Shown here: piece after piece, positions 53,053 through 62,195 of the stretch
Layout of the letters: each line of letters starts with the position of its first letter
Position numbering within the stretch: position 1 is the stretch's first letter
From: Afipia sp. GAS231
Lineage (GTDB): Bacteria; Pseudomonadota; Alphaproteobacteria; Rhizobiales; Xanthobacteraceae
Length of the DNA: 64,000 nucleotides
Direction: 5' to 3'
Assembly (NCBI RefSeq): GCF_900103365.1
Contig: NZ_LT629703.1
Coordinates: 6,992,501-7,056,500, forward strand
Made by a program: the position numbers and the translations under genes
Notes under the pieces: model-generated
Seen by the model: the letters and a program-made list of their open reading frames with translations, nothing else
Databases searched by the model: none
Told to the model about the DNA's origin: nothing

Positions 53053-54651
53053 ATGGACTGGTCGCAGCACTCCATTCCCTTGATGCGGCTCGAGGCGCGC
53101 TTCGGCGATCGCATGGTCCCAGCGTTTTGCGAGCGGCCGAAAAGCATCTGGGGAATGGTGGCCGATGCCGCAGCCGGCAATCCCGACGGCGAGGCGCTGG
53201 TCTGCGGTGGCAGGCGGATGAACTGGCAGGAGGTCGCGCAGCGATCCCAGGCGATCGCGGCCGGATTCGGCAAACTCGGACTGCAGCGCGGCGACCGGGT
53301 CGCGGTGCTGCTCGGCAACCGCATCGAATTCGTGCTGACGATGTTCGCCGCGGCCCATGCCGGTCTGGTGACCGTGCTACTTTCCACCCGGCAGCAAAAG
53401 CCCGAGATCGCTTATGTCTTGACCGATTGCGGCGCAAAGCTCCTGATCCACGAGGCCGCACTGGCCGGGCGCGTGCCCGATGCGCGCGACGTTCCCGATC
53501 TGGCGTTTCGTATCGCCGTCGACGACGATCCAAAAGCCTCGCGCTTTTCCGAACTCGCCGATCACGCACCGGCGGCGACGCCGGTCGAGGTCGGCGAAGA
53601 AGATACCGCGATGATCCTCTACACCTCGGGCACGACAGGTAAGCCCAAGGGCGCGATGCTGGCGCATTGCACCATCATTCATTCCTCGATGGTGTTCGTG
53701 TCGTGTCTCAAGCTGACCGCGACCGATCGCTCGATCGCCGCCGTGCCGCTCGGACATGTCACCGGCGTCGTTGCCAACATCACGACCATGCTGCGCTGTG
53801 CCGGTGCGCTGATCATCATGCCGGAGTTCAAGGCCGCGGAGTATCTGAAGGTCGCCGCGCGCGAGCGTGTCACCTACACCGTGATGGTGCCGGCGATGTA
53901 CAATCTCTGCCTGCTGCAGCCCGATTTCGACAGCTACGACCTGTCGAGCTGGCGGATCGGCGGTTTCGGCGGCGCGCCGATGCCGGTCGCGACGATCGAA
54001 CGGCTGGACGCCAGAATTCCCGGCCTCAAGCTGATCAATTGCTACGGCGCGACCGAGACCACGTCGCCCTCGACCATGATGCCCGGCGAATTGACCGCAA
54101 GCCATATCGACAGCGTCGGATTGCCCTGTCCGGGTACGGAAATCATCGCCATGAGTGCGGACGGGCATCAGTTGCCATCAGGCGAAATCGGCGAGCTCTG
54201 GATTCGCAGCGCGTCGGTCATCAAAGGCTACTGGAACAATCCGAAGGCGACGGCGGAGAGTTTTACGGCCGGCTTCTGGCATTCGGGCGATCTCGGTTCG
54301 GTGGATGCCGAGAATTTCGTTCGCGTGTTCGACCGCCAGAAGGACATGATCAACCGCGGCGGCCTGAAGATTTACTCCGCCGAGGTCGAGTCGGTGCTTT
54401 CAGGCCATCCCGCGGTGGTCGAGAGTGCGATCATCGCCAAACCATGCCCGGTGCTGGGCGAGCGGGTGCATGCCGTCGTGGTGACTCGCAATCCCGTCGG
54501 CGTCGATGTGCTGCGCGCGTGGTGCGCCGAGCGGCTGTCGGATTACAAGGTGCCGGAGACCATCGATCTCACGTCAGATCCGCTGCCGCGCAATGCCAAC
54601 GGCAAGGTGATGAAGCGGCAGTTGCGGGACGCGTGGGCGGCGCGGGCGTAG
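53053..54651 (+). CDS. Acyl-CoA synthetase (class I adenylate-forming enzyme)
   Basis: 532 residues. Activates a carboxylic acid with ATP and loads it on CoA. The AMP-binding P-loop YTSGTTGKPKGAM is at about 191-203, followed by the NCYGATETTS motif and the A8 hinge DRQKDMINRGGLKIYSAEVE; the catalytic Lys is in NANGKVMKR. The chain length or aromatic specificity cannot be read from sequence. Immediately behind panB, with AGAGGGCCGCC as ribosome-binding site. Confidence 0.93.
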   Translation: MDWSQHSIPLMRLEARFGDRMVPAFCERPKSIWGMVADAAAGNPDGEALVCGGRRMNWQEVAQRSQAIAAGFGKLGLQRGDRVAVLLGNRIEFVLTMFAAAHAGLVTVLLSTRQQKPEIAYVLTDCGAKLLIHEAALAGRVPDARDVPDLAFRIAVDDDPKASRFSELADHAPAATPVEVGEEDTAMILYTSGTTGKPKGAMLAHCTIIHSSMVFVSCLKLTATDRSIAAVPLGHVTGVVANITTMLRCAGALIIMPEFKAAEYLKVAARERVTYTVMVPAMYNLCLLQPDFDSYDLSSWRIGGFGGAPMPVATIERLDARIPGLKLINCYGATETTSPSTMMPGELTASHIDSVGLPCPGTEIIAMSADGHQLPSGEIGELWIRSASVIKGYWNNPKATAESFTAGFWHSGDLGSVDAENFVRVFDRQKDMINRGGLKIYSAEVESVLSGHPAVVESAIIAKPCPVLGERVHAVVVTRNPVGVDVLRAWCAERLSDYKVPETIDLTSDPLPRNANGKVMKRQLRDAWAARA

Positions 54652-54675
54652 AGGATCGCCACCGGCCGATGCGCA

Positions 54676-54798
54676 TCAAATTCCTCGGGAATGTCGATCG
54701 ATCACCACTGCATCGGGATGGGACACGATCGTCATGAACCAGACGAGGCTTCCAGCCAGCGCCCAAAATGTATCCCAGTAAACCCAGTTCATGACCAT
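54676..54798 (-). CDS. Possible 40-residue membrane protein
   Basis: MVMNWVYWDTFWALAGSLVW followed by FMTIVSHPDAVVIDRHSRGI: one aromatic-rich hydrophobic helix. It starts inside the last codons of the upstream hypothetical gene (overlap 54789-54798), which would allow translational coupling. An alternative start is ATG 54792. No homology recognised. Confidence 0.35.
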   Translation of the reverse strand: MVMNWVYWDTFWALAGSLVWFMTIVSHPDAVVIDRHSRGI

Positions 54799-55142
54799 GC
54801 TTGGGTCCCACCCTGGTGGCCTGCTTTGGTTACGCTTGACGCCCTGCTGACGAACTCCTGCAGGTAAGCAGGTACATCGTGTCCTTCGATGTCGCAGCGA
54901 CAGCAAATTTCCTGCGCCACAAATTTCGAGAGGTCGTCGCTCCAGTGTTCGATCGTATTGAAAGCCAATACCTCGATTGGGTCACAGAATTGTCCCGCAA
55001 GAAGGTCGGAAATGACAGTCTCGATGTCCGTCCGCTCAACGTTCCCAGCGATATCATCTGGTGCATGTGGTCTGGGCGCTTCTACAACAACATAGATGGT
55101 TTGATCGGCCCCGAAGGGGACATTGGGTAGAAATCCGTGCAT
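54789..55142 (-). CDS. Conserved hypothetical protein (Bradyrhizobium paralogue family)
   Basis: 117 residues. DIETVISDLLAGQFCDP, VLAFNTIEHWSDD and VPAYLQEFVSR follow a pattern that I recall from many Bradyrhizobium paralogues (D.ETVI.DLL.GQ..P...VAFNT.E.W..D). Function unknown. ATG 55142 with GGAGTAGAGGCA upstream was chosen; the frame is open to 55214. Its codon use is less GC-biased than the neighbours. Confidence 0.65.
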   Translation of the reverse strand: MHGFLPNVPFGADQTIYVVVEAPRPHAPDDIAGNVERTDIETVISDLLAGQFCDPIEVLAFNTIEHWSDDLSKFVAQEICCRCDIEGHDVPAYLQEFVSRASSVTKAGHQGGTQAWS

Positions 55143-55264
55143 TGCCTCTACTCCAGCGAATGCGGATTCAAGCGAATGGCGGCGCGAAAGTTCCCGGGCG
55201 CGATGACATTTCAACGGTTGCGGCCCGCAGTGACATCCGCCGCGCTACGCCTCTCGGGAAGGCG

Positions 55265-56125
55265 TCAGAGCTTCGGCGCGCTGCCCTTGGGCGCCGTCTT
55301 ATCGTTGTGGTCGGCCGCGATGGCCTCGTTGTCGATCGCGGTGGCGCTGACGACGAGTTTGGTATCGAGCAGCGTGAATTGCGCGATCCCGACCCGGTCC
55401 GGCGGGGTGCCCGGTATCAGTTGTACGCTCAATACGCCGTCGCAATTGGCGCCCTTGGCCTCGTCAAACATGGCGCTCAGCGTCTTCGCCTTGGCCTGTG
55501 CGCGCTTGACGACGGCCACGCAACTGCCGCGGACGGTCTCGCCGTTGAGCTTGACCGCGGCGCGCGGATCGAGCGGCTTGTCGATGGCGTCGATCGCGGC
55601 CGCTTCCTTGTATTTGGTGCCGGAGGAAATCACCGAGCCCGAGCGGTAGATGTAATAGAGGTGCTGATCGCCGACGATGGTGGGCGCGCCGTATTTGCCC
55701 ATGATCTCCTTGATCATGTCGGCTTTTGCCGGCTGCTGGTCCGGCGCGAAGGTCAGGTTGCGGGCGATGAAATAGGCGCGATTGCCGCTCGCTGGTGCGG
55801 AAAAGCTGCCCGACAGCAACTCGCCGGTCTGCTTGGGGCCAGCGGGGAGATTGAAATTCACAGCGGCGACGAAGCTGGCGCCGGCGTCGCCGAGTTTCTG
55901 TTGCTGGACGTCGACCTTGGCGTCGGCATGCCCCTTGAAACGCGTCTCGAAGGCGGCGCGCGCGGATTCAGCCGTCGCGTCCGTGGAGACGCCCAGGATG
56001 TCGGGCCGCAGTTTCCCGGTGAACGCGGTCTCGGGTGATTTTGGTTTGGCGTCGGAGGCCAGCGATGCCGCGGGCAGGGCGGCCGGCCCCATGGCGAAAA
56101 TGAGAAACAGGGCACGGCGAAGCAT
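55265..56125 (-). CDS. Exported hypothetical protein
   Basis: 286 residues, signal peptide ending SLASD (about residue 25). The mature protein starts KPKSPETAF and contains DILGVSTDATAESARAAFET, a repeated-Ala/Lys region, and a pair of Cys (GSCVAVVKRAQ and GANCDGVLSV). No known domain recognised. ATG 56125 is preferred to 56155. Monocistronic, divergent from the YfgM-Der cluster. Confidence 0.8.
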   Translation of the reverse strand: MLRRALFLIFAMGPAALPAASLASDAKPKSPETAFTGKLRPDILGVSTDATAESARAAFETRFKGHADAKVDVQQQKLGDAGASFVAAVNFNLPAGPKQTGELLSGSFSAPASGNRAYFIARNLTFAPDQQPAKADMIKEIMGKYGAPTIVGDQHLYYIYRSGSVISSGTKYKEAAAIDAIDKPLDPRAAVKLNGETVRGSCVAVVKRAQAKAKTLSAMFDEAKGANCDGVLSVQLIPGTPPDRVGIAQFTLLDTKLVVSATAIDNEAIAADHNDKTAPKGSAPKL

Positions 56126-56155
56126 GAACCACCCCAGAAAACAAAATGAAACCAA

Positions 56156-56387
56156 GGAATAATAGGGCGCGATTACGTCAAGTTTTGAACGGCGATGTCA
56201 ACATTCTCAGAACATTCTGCAGGGGACGGCGTGACACCGGCCCTTAAGCCGGACCGTTAACGCTTTGATCCGGCTCGCTTTGCCTTGCCACCGCCATATC
56301 GTTAGGGTAACGCCGCCGCCATGCGGGGATTGGGCGCGTGGCGTAGCTCACATGATCGCGTTTCCCCAGGGGATGGGATAGCCTTAA
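56156..56387. promoter_or_regulatory. Divergent upstream region of the YfgM-lipoprotein-Der cluster
   Basis: 232 bases without a gene. The promoters of the exported-protein gene (minus) and the YfgM-like gene (plus) should lie here. No clear -35/-10 pair or operator was recognised; CCAGGGGATGGGATAG sits just before the GTG start. Confidence 0.4.
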
Positions 56388-57041
56388 GTGTCTGAATTAT
56401 TTGACGAAGTAGACGAGGATGTCCGCCGCGACCAGCTCAAGAAGCTGTGGGAGCAATACTCGATTTATATCATCGCGGGCGCGCTGTTGATTGTCGCGTC
56501 TGTGGGCGGCTGGCGTGGCTACCAGTACGTGGAAGCCAAGAGGGCCGCCGAGGCTGGCGCTGCCTTCGACAAGGCTGTGGAGCTCTCTGAGGCCAACAAG
56601 CACACCGAGGCCGAAGCGGGCTTCGCCGAACTGGTCGCCAAGGGGCCGGCTGGATACCGCGTGCTGGCCCGGCTACGCATGGCGGCTGAAGTTGCCAACC
56701 GCGATCCGGCGGCGGCCGCAAAGATGTTCGACGAGATTACCGCCGACCGCAGCGTCGGCGCTGCCGAGCAGGACCTGGCGCGGATTCGCGCGGCCCAGTT
56801 GCTGCTGGAAACCACGACCTATCCCAACATGAAAGCGCGCCTCGAGGCTGCCGCAGCACCGGGCGCGACGTTCCGCCATACCGCGCGCGAGCTGCTGGCG
56901 CTGTCGGCCTGGCGTGCCAACGACGCCGCGGCGGCGCGGCAATGGCTTGATCTGATTGCCAATGACGGCGAGACGCCGCCAAGCCTGCGCTCGCGTGCCG
57001 AGGCGCTGCAGGCCCTGCTGCCGCCGGTCGCCAAAAGCTGA
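56388..57041 (+). CDS. YfgM-like tetratricopeptide membrane protein
   Basis: 217 residues. Cytosolic N-terminus SELFDEVDEDVRRDQLKKLW, one membrane helix (about 25-44), then a periplasmic TPR-like domain (TPR_21). YfgM interacts with the SecYEG translocon and periplasmic chaperones in E. coli. The start is GTG 56388. Followed by a lipoprotein gene and der, the same order as yfgM-bamB-der in gammaproteobacteria. Confidence 0.9.
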   Translation: MSELFDEVDEDVRRDQLKKLWEQYSIYIIAGALLIVASVGGWRGYQYVEAKRAAEAGAAFDKAVELSEANKHTEAEAGFAELVAKGPAGYRVLARLRMAAEVANRDPAAAAKMFDEITADRSVGAAEQDLARIRAAQLLLETTTYPNMKARLEAAAAPGATFRHTARELLALSAWRANDAAAARQWLDLIANDGETPPSLRSRAEALQALLPPVAKS

Positions 57042-57063
57042 CGAGACTGAACGAGAACCGCCC

Positions 57064-57606
57064 ATGCGCCGTCCGCAACGTTTGATCGCAGCCACCGTCC
57101 TCGTCGCGCTTTCCAGCGCGCTGGCGGGCTGCGGCAGCATGGGCAATTTCGATCCGTCCGATTTGCTCGACTTCCTCGACACCAAGAAGAAGCTGCCGGG
57201 CGACCGCAAGCCGGTTTTCCCCGAGGGTGTGCCGGGCCTCGAGCAGGGTGTGCCGAAGGATCTCTACAAGGGCTCCCGCCAGATCGACGATCAGAATCCG
57301 CAGGTGGCTACCGCTCCGGCCGCGCCGCCGCCGGAAGAGCCGAAGTCGAAGCGGGGCGCCAAATCGAAGGGCAAGCCGACCGCTGTTAGCCCCGCGCCGG
57401 CTGCTGAGCCCGCCGCGGCTGCCGACCCCGAGGAAGAGGGCAGCACCGCCGCCGCGCCGCCGGCGCCCAAGCCCAAGAAGATCGTGCGCAAGCGCACCAC
57501 CGCGCCGCCGTCGGATACCCCCGCCGCGCAGTCGACCGCGCCTGCCGCGCAACAATCCGCCGCCCCGTTCCCGGCTCCGGTGCCGAGCGGCACGTTCACG
57601 CGCTGA
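57064..57606 (+). CDS. Pro/Ala-rich lipoprotein
   Basis: 180 residues. Signal peptide with lipobox LAGC, acylated Cys22. Residues 25-70 (MGNFDPSDLLDFLDTKKKLPGD, VPGLEQGVPKDLY) are conserved-looking; from about 80 onward it is low-complexity Pro, Ala, Lys. It occupies the position of bamB between yfgM-like and der, but no beta-propeller is present, so it is not BamB. Possibly a periplasm-spanning anchor. ATG 57064, 22 bases after the YfgM-like stop. Confidence 0.85.
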   Translation: MRRPQRLIAATVLVALSSALAGCGSMGNFDPSDLLDFLDTKKKLPGDRKPVFPEGVPGLEQGVPKDLYKGSRQIDDQNPQVATAPAAPPPEEPKSKRGAKSKGKPTAVSPAPAAEPAAAADPEEEGSTAAAPPAPKPKKIVRKRTTAPPSDTPAAQSTAPAAQQSAAPFPAPVPSGTFTR

Positions 57607-57629
57607 GTTTCATTTTTTCATCGATTGAC

Positions 57630-57650
57630 ACGCCCTTCAGAAAAGGGCGT
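57630..57650. terminator. Hairpin between lipoprotein gene and der
   Basis: ACGCCCTT (57630-57637) and AAGGGCGT (57643-57650) form an 8-base perfect stem with loop CAGAA, 12 bases before the der ATG. No T-run follows on the plus strand. It may attenuate, process or separate the transcripts. Confidence 0.4.
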
Positions 57651-57661
57651 TAGGATCATTT

Positions 57662-59044
57662 ATGTCGTTCACGATTGCCATCATCGGCCGGCCCAATGTC
57701 GGAAAATCGACGCTGTTCAATCGGCTGGTCGGGCAGAAGCTCGCGCTGGTCGATAACGAACCCGGCGTGACCCGCGACCGCCGCGAGGGCGAGGGGCGTC
57801 TCGGCGATCTCGAATTCACGTTGATCGACACCGCAGGCCTCGACGAGGGCGCCAAGGGCTCGCTGACCGCGCGGATGCAGGAGCAAACCGAAGTCGCGAT
57901 TGGCCTGGCCGACGCGCTGATGTTCGTGTTCGACGCCCGCGCCGGCCTGACGCCGAACGATCGCGCCTTCGCCGATTTCGCCCGCCGCGCCAACAAGCCG
58001 GTGGTGCTGGTCGCCAACAAGAGCGAGGGCAAGCACGGCGAACTCGGCGCCATGGAATCCTACGCGCTGGGCCTGGGCGATCCGATCCAGATTTCGGCCG
58101 AGCATGGCGAAGGCCTGAGCGATCTCTACGACGCGCTGCGGGTCTTGATGCCCGAGCCGGTCGAAGCGGAGGAGTTCGACGACGACGACATCATCGAAAC
58201 CGATGAGGAAATCGCGCAACGTCCGATCCGCGTCGCCATCGTCGGCCGGCCCAATGCCGGCAAGTCGACGCTGATCAATCATCTGCTCGGCGAGGAACGG
58301 CTCCTGACCAGCCCCGAGGCCGGCACCACGCGCGATTCCATTTCCGTGGAGATTACCTGGCAGGGCCGTGAATTCCGCGTGTTCGACACCGCCGGATTGC
58401 GGCGTCGTTCGCGGATCGAGGAGAAGCTGGAAAAGCTTTCGGTTGCCGATGCGCTGCGCGCGGTGCGCTTTGCCGAAGTCGTCGTGCTGATGATGGACTC
58501 GCAGAACCGGTTCGAGGAGCAGGACCTGCGGATCGCCGACCTGATCGAGCGCGAGGGCCGCGCGCTGGTGCTGGCGGTCAACAAATGGGATTTGATGGAG
58601 AAGAAAGGCAGCCTGATTTCGGCGCTTCGCATCGATACCGATCATTTGTTGCCGCAGGTGAAGGGCGCGCCCGTCGTCGCCGTTTCGGGCCTGATGGGCG
58701 AGGGCATCGATCGGCTGATGACCGCGATCGAACAGGCCTATGCGGTGTGGAACAAGCGCGTGCCGACGGCCACCCTCAATCGCTGGTTCGAGCAGGCGGT
58801 CGACGCCAATCCGCCGCCCGCGGTGTCGGGCCGCCGGCTGAAGCTGAACTACATCACCCAGGCCAAGGCGCGGCCGCCGAGCTTCATCCTGTTCTGCTCG
58901 CGCGCCGATGCGGTGCCGACATCCTACCTGCGCTACCTCACCAACAGCATGCGCGAGGCGTTCGAGCTGCCGGGAACGCCGGTGCGGATTTCGCTGCGTG
59001 AGAAGGCCAATCCGTTCGCCCACAAGCGCAAGCGGCCGTCATGA
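57662..59044 (+). CDS. der: Ribosome biogenesis GTPase Der (EngA)
   Basis: 460 residues, essential GTPase for 50S assembly. Two tandem GTPase domains: first P-loop GRPNVGKST (8-16) with DTAG and NKSEG; second GRPNAGKST with DTAG and NKWD. KH-like C-terminal domain contains [17 protein letters not shown]. It overlaps the following transporter gene by four bases (ATGA). Confidence 0.97.
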   Translation: MSFTIAIIGRPNVGKSTLFNRLVGQKLALVDNEPGVTRDRREGEGRLGDLEFTLIDTAGLDEGAKGSLTARMQEQTEVAIGLADALMFVFDARAGLTPNDRAFADFARRANKPVVLVANKSEGKHGELGAMESYALGLGDPIQISAEHGEGLSDLYDALRVLMPEPVEAEEFDDDDIIETDEEIAQRPIRVAIVGRPNAGKSTLINHLLGEERLLTSPEAGTTRDSISVEITWQGREFRVFDTAGLRRRSRIEEKLEKLSVADALRAVRFAEVVVLMMDSQNRFEEQDLRIADLIEREGRALVLAVNKWDLMEKKGSLISALRIDTDHLLPQVKGAPVVAVSGLMGEGIDRLMTAIEQAYAVWNKRVPTATLNRWFEQAVDANPPPAVSGRRLKLNYITQAKARPPSFILFCSRADAVPTSYLRYLTNSMREAFELPGTPVRISLREKANPFAHKRKRPS

Positions 59045-60291
59045 GCGAACAGGCGTCCGCGCCCGCCGCCGACATGCCGCCGGTGCGCAACGCCGCGGCC
59101 GCCTTCATTTTCGTCACCATCCTGCTCGACATGCTGGCGCTGGGCCTGATCATTCCGGTGCTGCCGAAGCTGGTGGAGAGCTTTGTCGACAACGATACCG
59201 CGAGTGCGGCGCGGATCTTCGGACTGTTCGGCACCGCGTGGGCGCTGATGCAGTTCCTGTTCTCGCCGATCCTCGGTGCGCTGTCGGACCGGTTCGGCCG
59301 CAGGCCGGTGGTGCTGCTGTCGAATTTCGGGCTGGCGCTGGACTACGTGCTGATGGCGCTGGCGCCGTCGCTGACCTGGCTGTTCATCGGCCGGGTAATC
59401 TCAGGCATCACCTCGGCCAGCATCTCGACCGCTTTCGCCTACATCGCCGACGTGACGCCGCCGGAGCGGCGCGCCGCAGTGTTCGGCAAGATCGGCGCGG
59501 CATTCGGCGCCGGGTTCATCCTGGGGCCGGCGCTCGGCGGTCTGCTCGGCGGTATGGATCCGCGGCTGCCGTTCTGGATCGCCGCAGGCCTGAGTTTTAC
59601 CAACACGCTGTACGGCTGGCTGATCCTGCCGGAATCGCTGCCCGCGGAGCGGCGTTCGCCGTTTCGCTGGAAGAGCGCCAATCCGCTTGGGGCATTGCAT
59701 CTGCTGCGCTCCAACCGGATTCTCGCCGGACTGTCGCTGGCGAATTTTTTTGGCCAGGTCGCCCATGTGGTGCTGCCCTCGACCTTCGTGCTCTACGCCA
59801 CCTATCGATATGGCTGGGGCACGGCCACCGTTGGGCTGACGCTGGCGCTGGTCGGCGTCTGCTCCATGGTGGTGCAGGGCGCAGGCGTCGGCCCGATCGT
59901 CAAACGCTTCGGCGAGCGACGTACGCTGTTGGTTGGGCTGGCTGCCGGAGCGCTCGGGTTTTTCATCTATGGGGCGGCCCCGACCGGGGAGTTGTTCTGG
60001 GTCGGCATCCCCGTGATGTCGCTCTGGGGCGTCGCCGGTGCGGCGATCCAGGCGCTGACCACGCAAATGGTGGCGCCGGACCAGCAGGGCCAGTTGCAGG
60101 GCGCTACGAATAGCGTGAACAGCATCGCCCAGCTTGTCGGGCCGTTTCTGTTCACGCTGACCTTCGCTTATTTCATCAGCGGCAGCGCGCCGCTGAAATT
60201 GCCGGGCGCACCGTTCCTGCTGGCGGCGGCCCTGCTGCTGCTGGCGCTGCTGATCGCGTGGCGCACGCTTTCGATCGCGAAGGCCCGCTAG
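59041..60291 (+). CDS. MFS drug-efflux transporter (TetA-type)
   Basis: 416 residues with about 12 membrane helices. Motif [13 protein letters not shown] in loop 2-3, [13 protein letters not shown] and [20 protein letters not shown] are those of TCR/TetA-type antiporters. Substrate unknown; the N-terminus [13 protein letters not shown] is an extra leader. Its ATG overlaps the der stop, so its translation depends on der. Its TAG stop directly abuts the convergent gene's stop (TAGCTA). Confidence 0.92.
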   Translation: MSEQASAPAADMPPVRNAAAAFIFVTILLDMLALGLIIPVLPKLVESFVDNDTASAARIFGLFGTAWALMQFLFSPILGALSDRFGRRPVVLLSNFGLALDYVLMALAPSLTWLFIGRVISGITSASISTAFAYIADVTPPERRAAVFGKIGAAFGAGFILGPALGGLLGGMDPRLPFWIAAGLSFTNTLYGWLILPESLPAERRSPFRWKSANPLGALHLLRSNRILAGLSLANFFGQVAHVVLPSTFVLYATYRYGWGTATVGLTLALVGVCSMVVQGAGVGPIVKRFGERRTLLVGLAAGALGFFIYGAAPTGELFWVGIPVMSLWGVAGAAIQALTTQMVAPDQQGQLQGATNSVNSIAQLVGPFLFTLTFAYFISGSAPLKLPGAPFLLAAALLLLALLIAWRTLSIAKAR

Positions 60292-60687
60292 CTAGTCTGT
60301 CGCGGGCACCGAATGATGTTCGTGCGTGACGCGCCAGTCGCCGTCGACCTTGCGCAGTCCGATAGTCAGCCTGAACAGGAGCCCGCTATCGGTGTTGGAC
60401 ACGCACCGCATGGTAGCGACGGCGAAGGCGACTTCGTCGCCGGCCGTGATCGTGAGTTCCTCGATGTCGAAGGCTTGCCCCGATGTGCGGCAACTGAAGA
60501 ACAGATCCCACGTTTTCTTGTACTCATCCAGTCCGCGTGACTGGAACGGCGGCGGAACGTCGAACATCACGATGTCGCGGTCGTGGTGGGCAAGAATGCC
60601 GGGGAGATCGTGGCGGCGGACCGCGTCCGCCCACGCTTCGACAAGCGCCTTGATTTGAATTTCAGCCGCCTGGCTCTGCTGCATCAT
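60292..60687 (-). CDS. SnoaL/NTF2-like protein
   Basis: 131 residues of the cone-shaped NTF2/SnoaL fold: AEIQIKALVEAWADAVRRHD, DIVMFDVPPPFQSRGLDEYK, and the C-terminal VDGDWRVTHEHHS. Such proteins are isomerases, hydrolases or binding proteins (ketosteroid-isomerase-like). ATG 60687; the frame is open to 60846. Zero bases separate it from the convergent MFS gene. Confidence 0.9.
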   Translation of the reverse strand: MMQQSQAAEIQIKALVEAWADAVRRHDLPGILAHHDRDIVMFDVPPPFQSRGLDEYKKTWDLFFSCRTSGQAFDIEELTITAGDEVAFAVATMRCVSNTDSGLLFRLTIGLRKVDGDWRVTHEHHSVPATD

Positions 60688-60814
60688 GGCGCTCGCTCCG
60701 AATGTCTGCTGATTGGCATCCCCAGGACGAATGGACGAACGCCGATCCGACACGCGGAGCAGATTTTTTCGGGCCGCAGGTCGCGGAGGCGACAGGGTGG
60801 CAACCTGGATGGAA

Positions 60815-60848
60815 GGGTGGGCATACGCTGACGCGCTTTTGCCCACCC
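60815..60848. repeat. Palindromic repeat, GTAGGGTGGGC family, partial copy
   Basis: GGGTGGGCATACGCTGACGC and TTTGCCCACCC: short arms of the family seen at 5128-5222, lacking the outer parts. Lies ahead of the SnoaL-like gene and behind the binding-protein gene. Confidence 0.75.
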
Positions 60849-60866
60849 GATGTTCGGGCTACACCA

Positions 60867-62093
60867 TTACTTCTTCACCAGCGGACACTCGCTGGCCTCA
60901 AGCGGCTTGGCGGCGTCCTCCGGTGAGATCGTGGCGATCAGCTTGTAATAATCCCACGGGCCTTTCGATTCTTCCGGCTTCTTCACTTCGAACAGATAGG
61001 CCGGGATGATGCGGCGGCCGTCGGCGCGGAGCGGACCTTTGCCAAACAGCGGATCGTCGGTCGGCAGCTCCTTCATCTTGGCCACGACCTTGGCGCCGTC
61101 ATGCGGATTGCCGCCGAGCGCTTCCAGCGCTTTGAGGTAGTGCAAAATGGCCGCGTAGTTGCCAGCTTGAGTCATCGACGGCTTGGCATGATTGGCCGCC
61201 TTTTCCTGAAAACGCGCTGACCACGCACGAGTCTGATCGTTCAGATCCCAGTAGAAGGATTCGGTGAAGGTCAGGCCCTGCGCGGTTTTCAAGCCGAGCG
61301 AGTGCACGTCATTGATGAACAGCAGCAGCGCGGCGAGCTTCTGGCCGCCGGCGACGATGCCGAACTCGGCGGCCTGCTTGATCGCGTTGGTGGTGTCGCC
61401 GCCGGCGTTCGCGAGGCCGATGATCTTGGCCTTCGACGATTGCGCTTGCAGCAGGAAGGACGAGAAATCCGAGGTGTTGAGCGGATGCTTGACGCCGCCC
61501 AGCACCTTGCCGCCGTTGGCGGTGACGACCGCGGTGGTGTCGCGCTCCAGTGCCGCACCGAACGCGTAATCGGCGGTCAGGAAGAACCAGCTGTCGCCGC
61601 CGGCCTTGGTCAGCGCCTTGCCGGTGCCGGTGGCCAGCATGTAGGTATCGTAGGTGTAGGAGACGGTGTTCGGTGTGCAGGCCTTGCCGGTCAGATCGGC
61701 GCTGGCCGCGCCCGAGTTGAGCAGGATTGCGTTCTTTTCCTTGACGAGATTGCTGACAGCGAGCGCCACGCCGGAGTTCGGCGTATCCGAGACGACATCC
61801 ACCTTCTCGGTGTCGATCCATTGCCGCGCGATGTTGACGCCGACATCAGGCTTGTTCTGGTGATCGCCGCTCAACACGTCGATTTTCCAGCCCTTGGCGC
61901 GCAGGCCGGAATCCTCGACGGCCATGTTGATTGCGGTCACGGCACCCGGACCGTTGATGTCGGCATAGAGGCTCGACATGTCGGTGAGCACGCCGATCTT
62001 GGCGGTCTTGTCCTGGGCGTAAGCCGGGGCGGCGAGGCCGACGCCGGCGACAGTGAGCAACGCGGCAAGGCGCCGCGCATTAATTGTATTCAT
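60867..62093 (-). CDS. Orphan Liv-type substrate-binding protein
   Basis: 408 residues, signal peptide ending AYAQ (26). Very similar throughout to the binding protein at 42134-43354: GVLTDMSSLYADINGPG, DHQNKPDVGVNIARQWID, TADYAFGAALERDTTAVV and AGGDTTNAIKQAAEFGIV are shared almost word for word. No transporter genes lie nearby, so it may feed the LivGFHM complex of this window with another ligand or act as a sensor. Confidence 0.93.
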   Translation of the reverse strand: MNTINARRLAALLTVAGVGLAAPAYAQDKTAKIGVLTDMSSLYADINGPGAVTAINMAVEDSGLRAKGWKIDVLSGDHQNKPDVGVNIARQWIDTEKVDVVSDTPNSGVALAVSNLVKEKNAILLNSGAASADLTGKACTPNTVSYTYDTYMLATGTGKALTKAGGDSWFFLTADYAFGAALERDTTAVVTANGGKVLGGVKHPLNTSDFSSFLLQAQSSKAKIIGLANAGGDTTNAIKQAAEFGIVAGGQKLAALLLFINDVHSLGLKTAQGLTFTESFYWDLNDQTRAWSARFQEKAANHAKPSMTQAGNYAAILHYLKALEALGGNPHDGAKVVAKMKELPTDDPLFGKGPLRADGRRIIPAYLFEVKKPEESKGPWDYYKLIATISPEDAAKPLEASECPLVKK

Positions 62094-62195
62094 CGATTTC
62101 CTCCATCAGGGGTAGCCGGGCGGCTCTCTTGGCGGAGCCGTCCCGGCGTTGAACTGGGGGCTGTCTAGTGAATCCCGGCGCCCCCGGCAATCCGC

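Noticed and set aside
57064..57606. Calling the lipoprotein between yfgM-like and der a BamB
   Set aside because: The product is short and low-complexity with no beta-propeller repeats; only the gene position matches.
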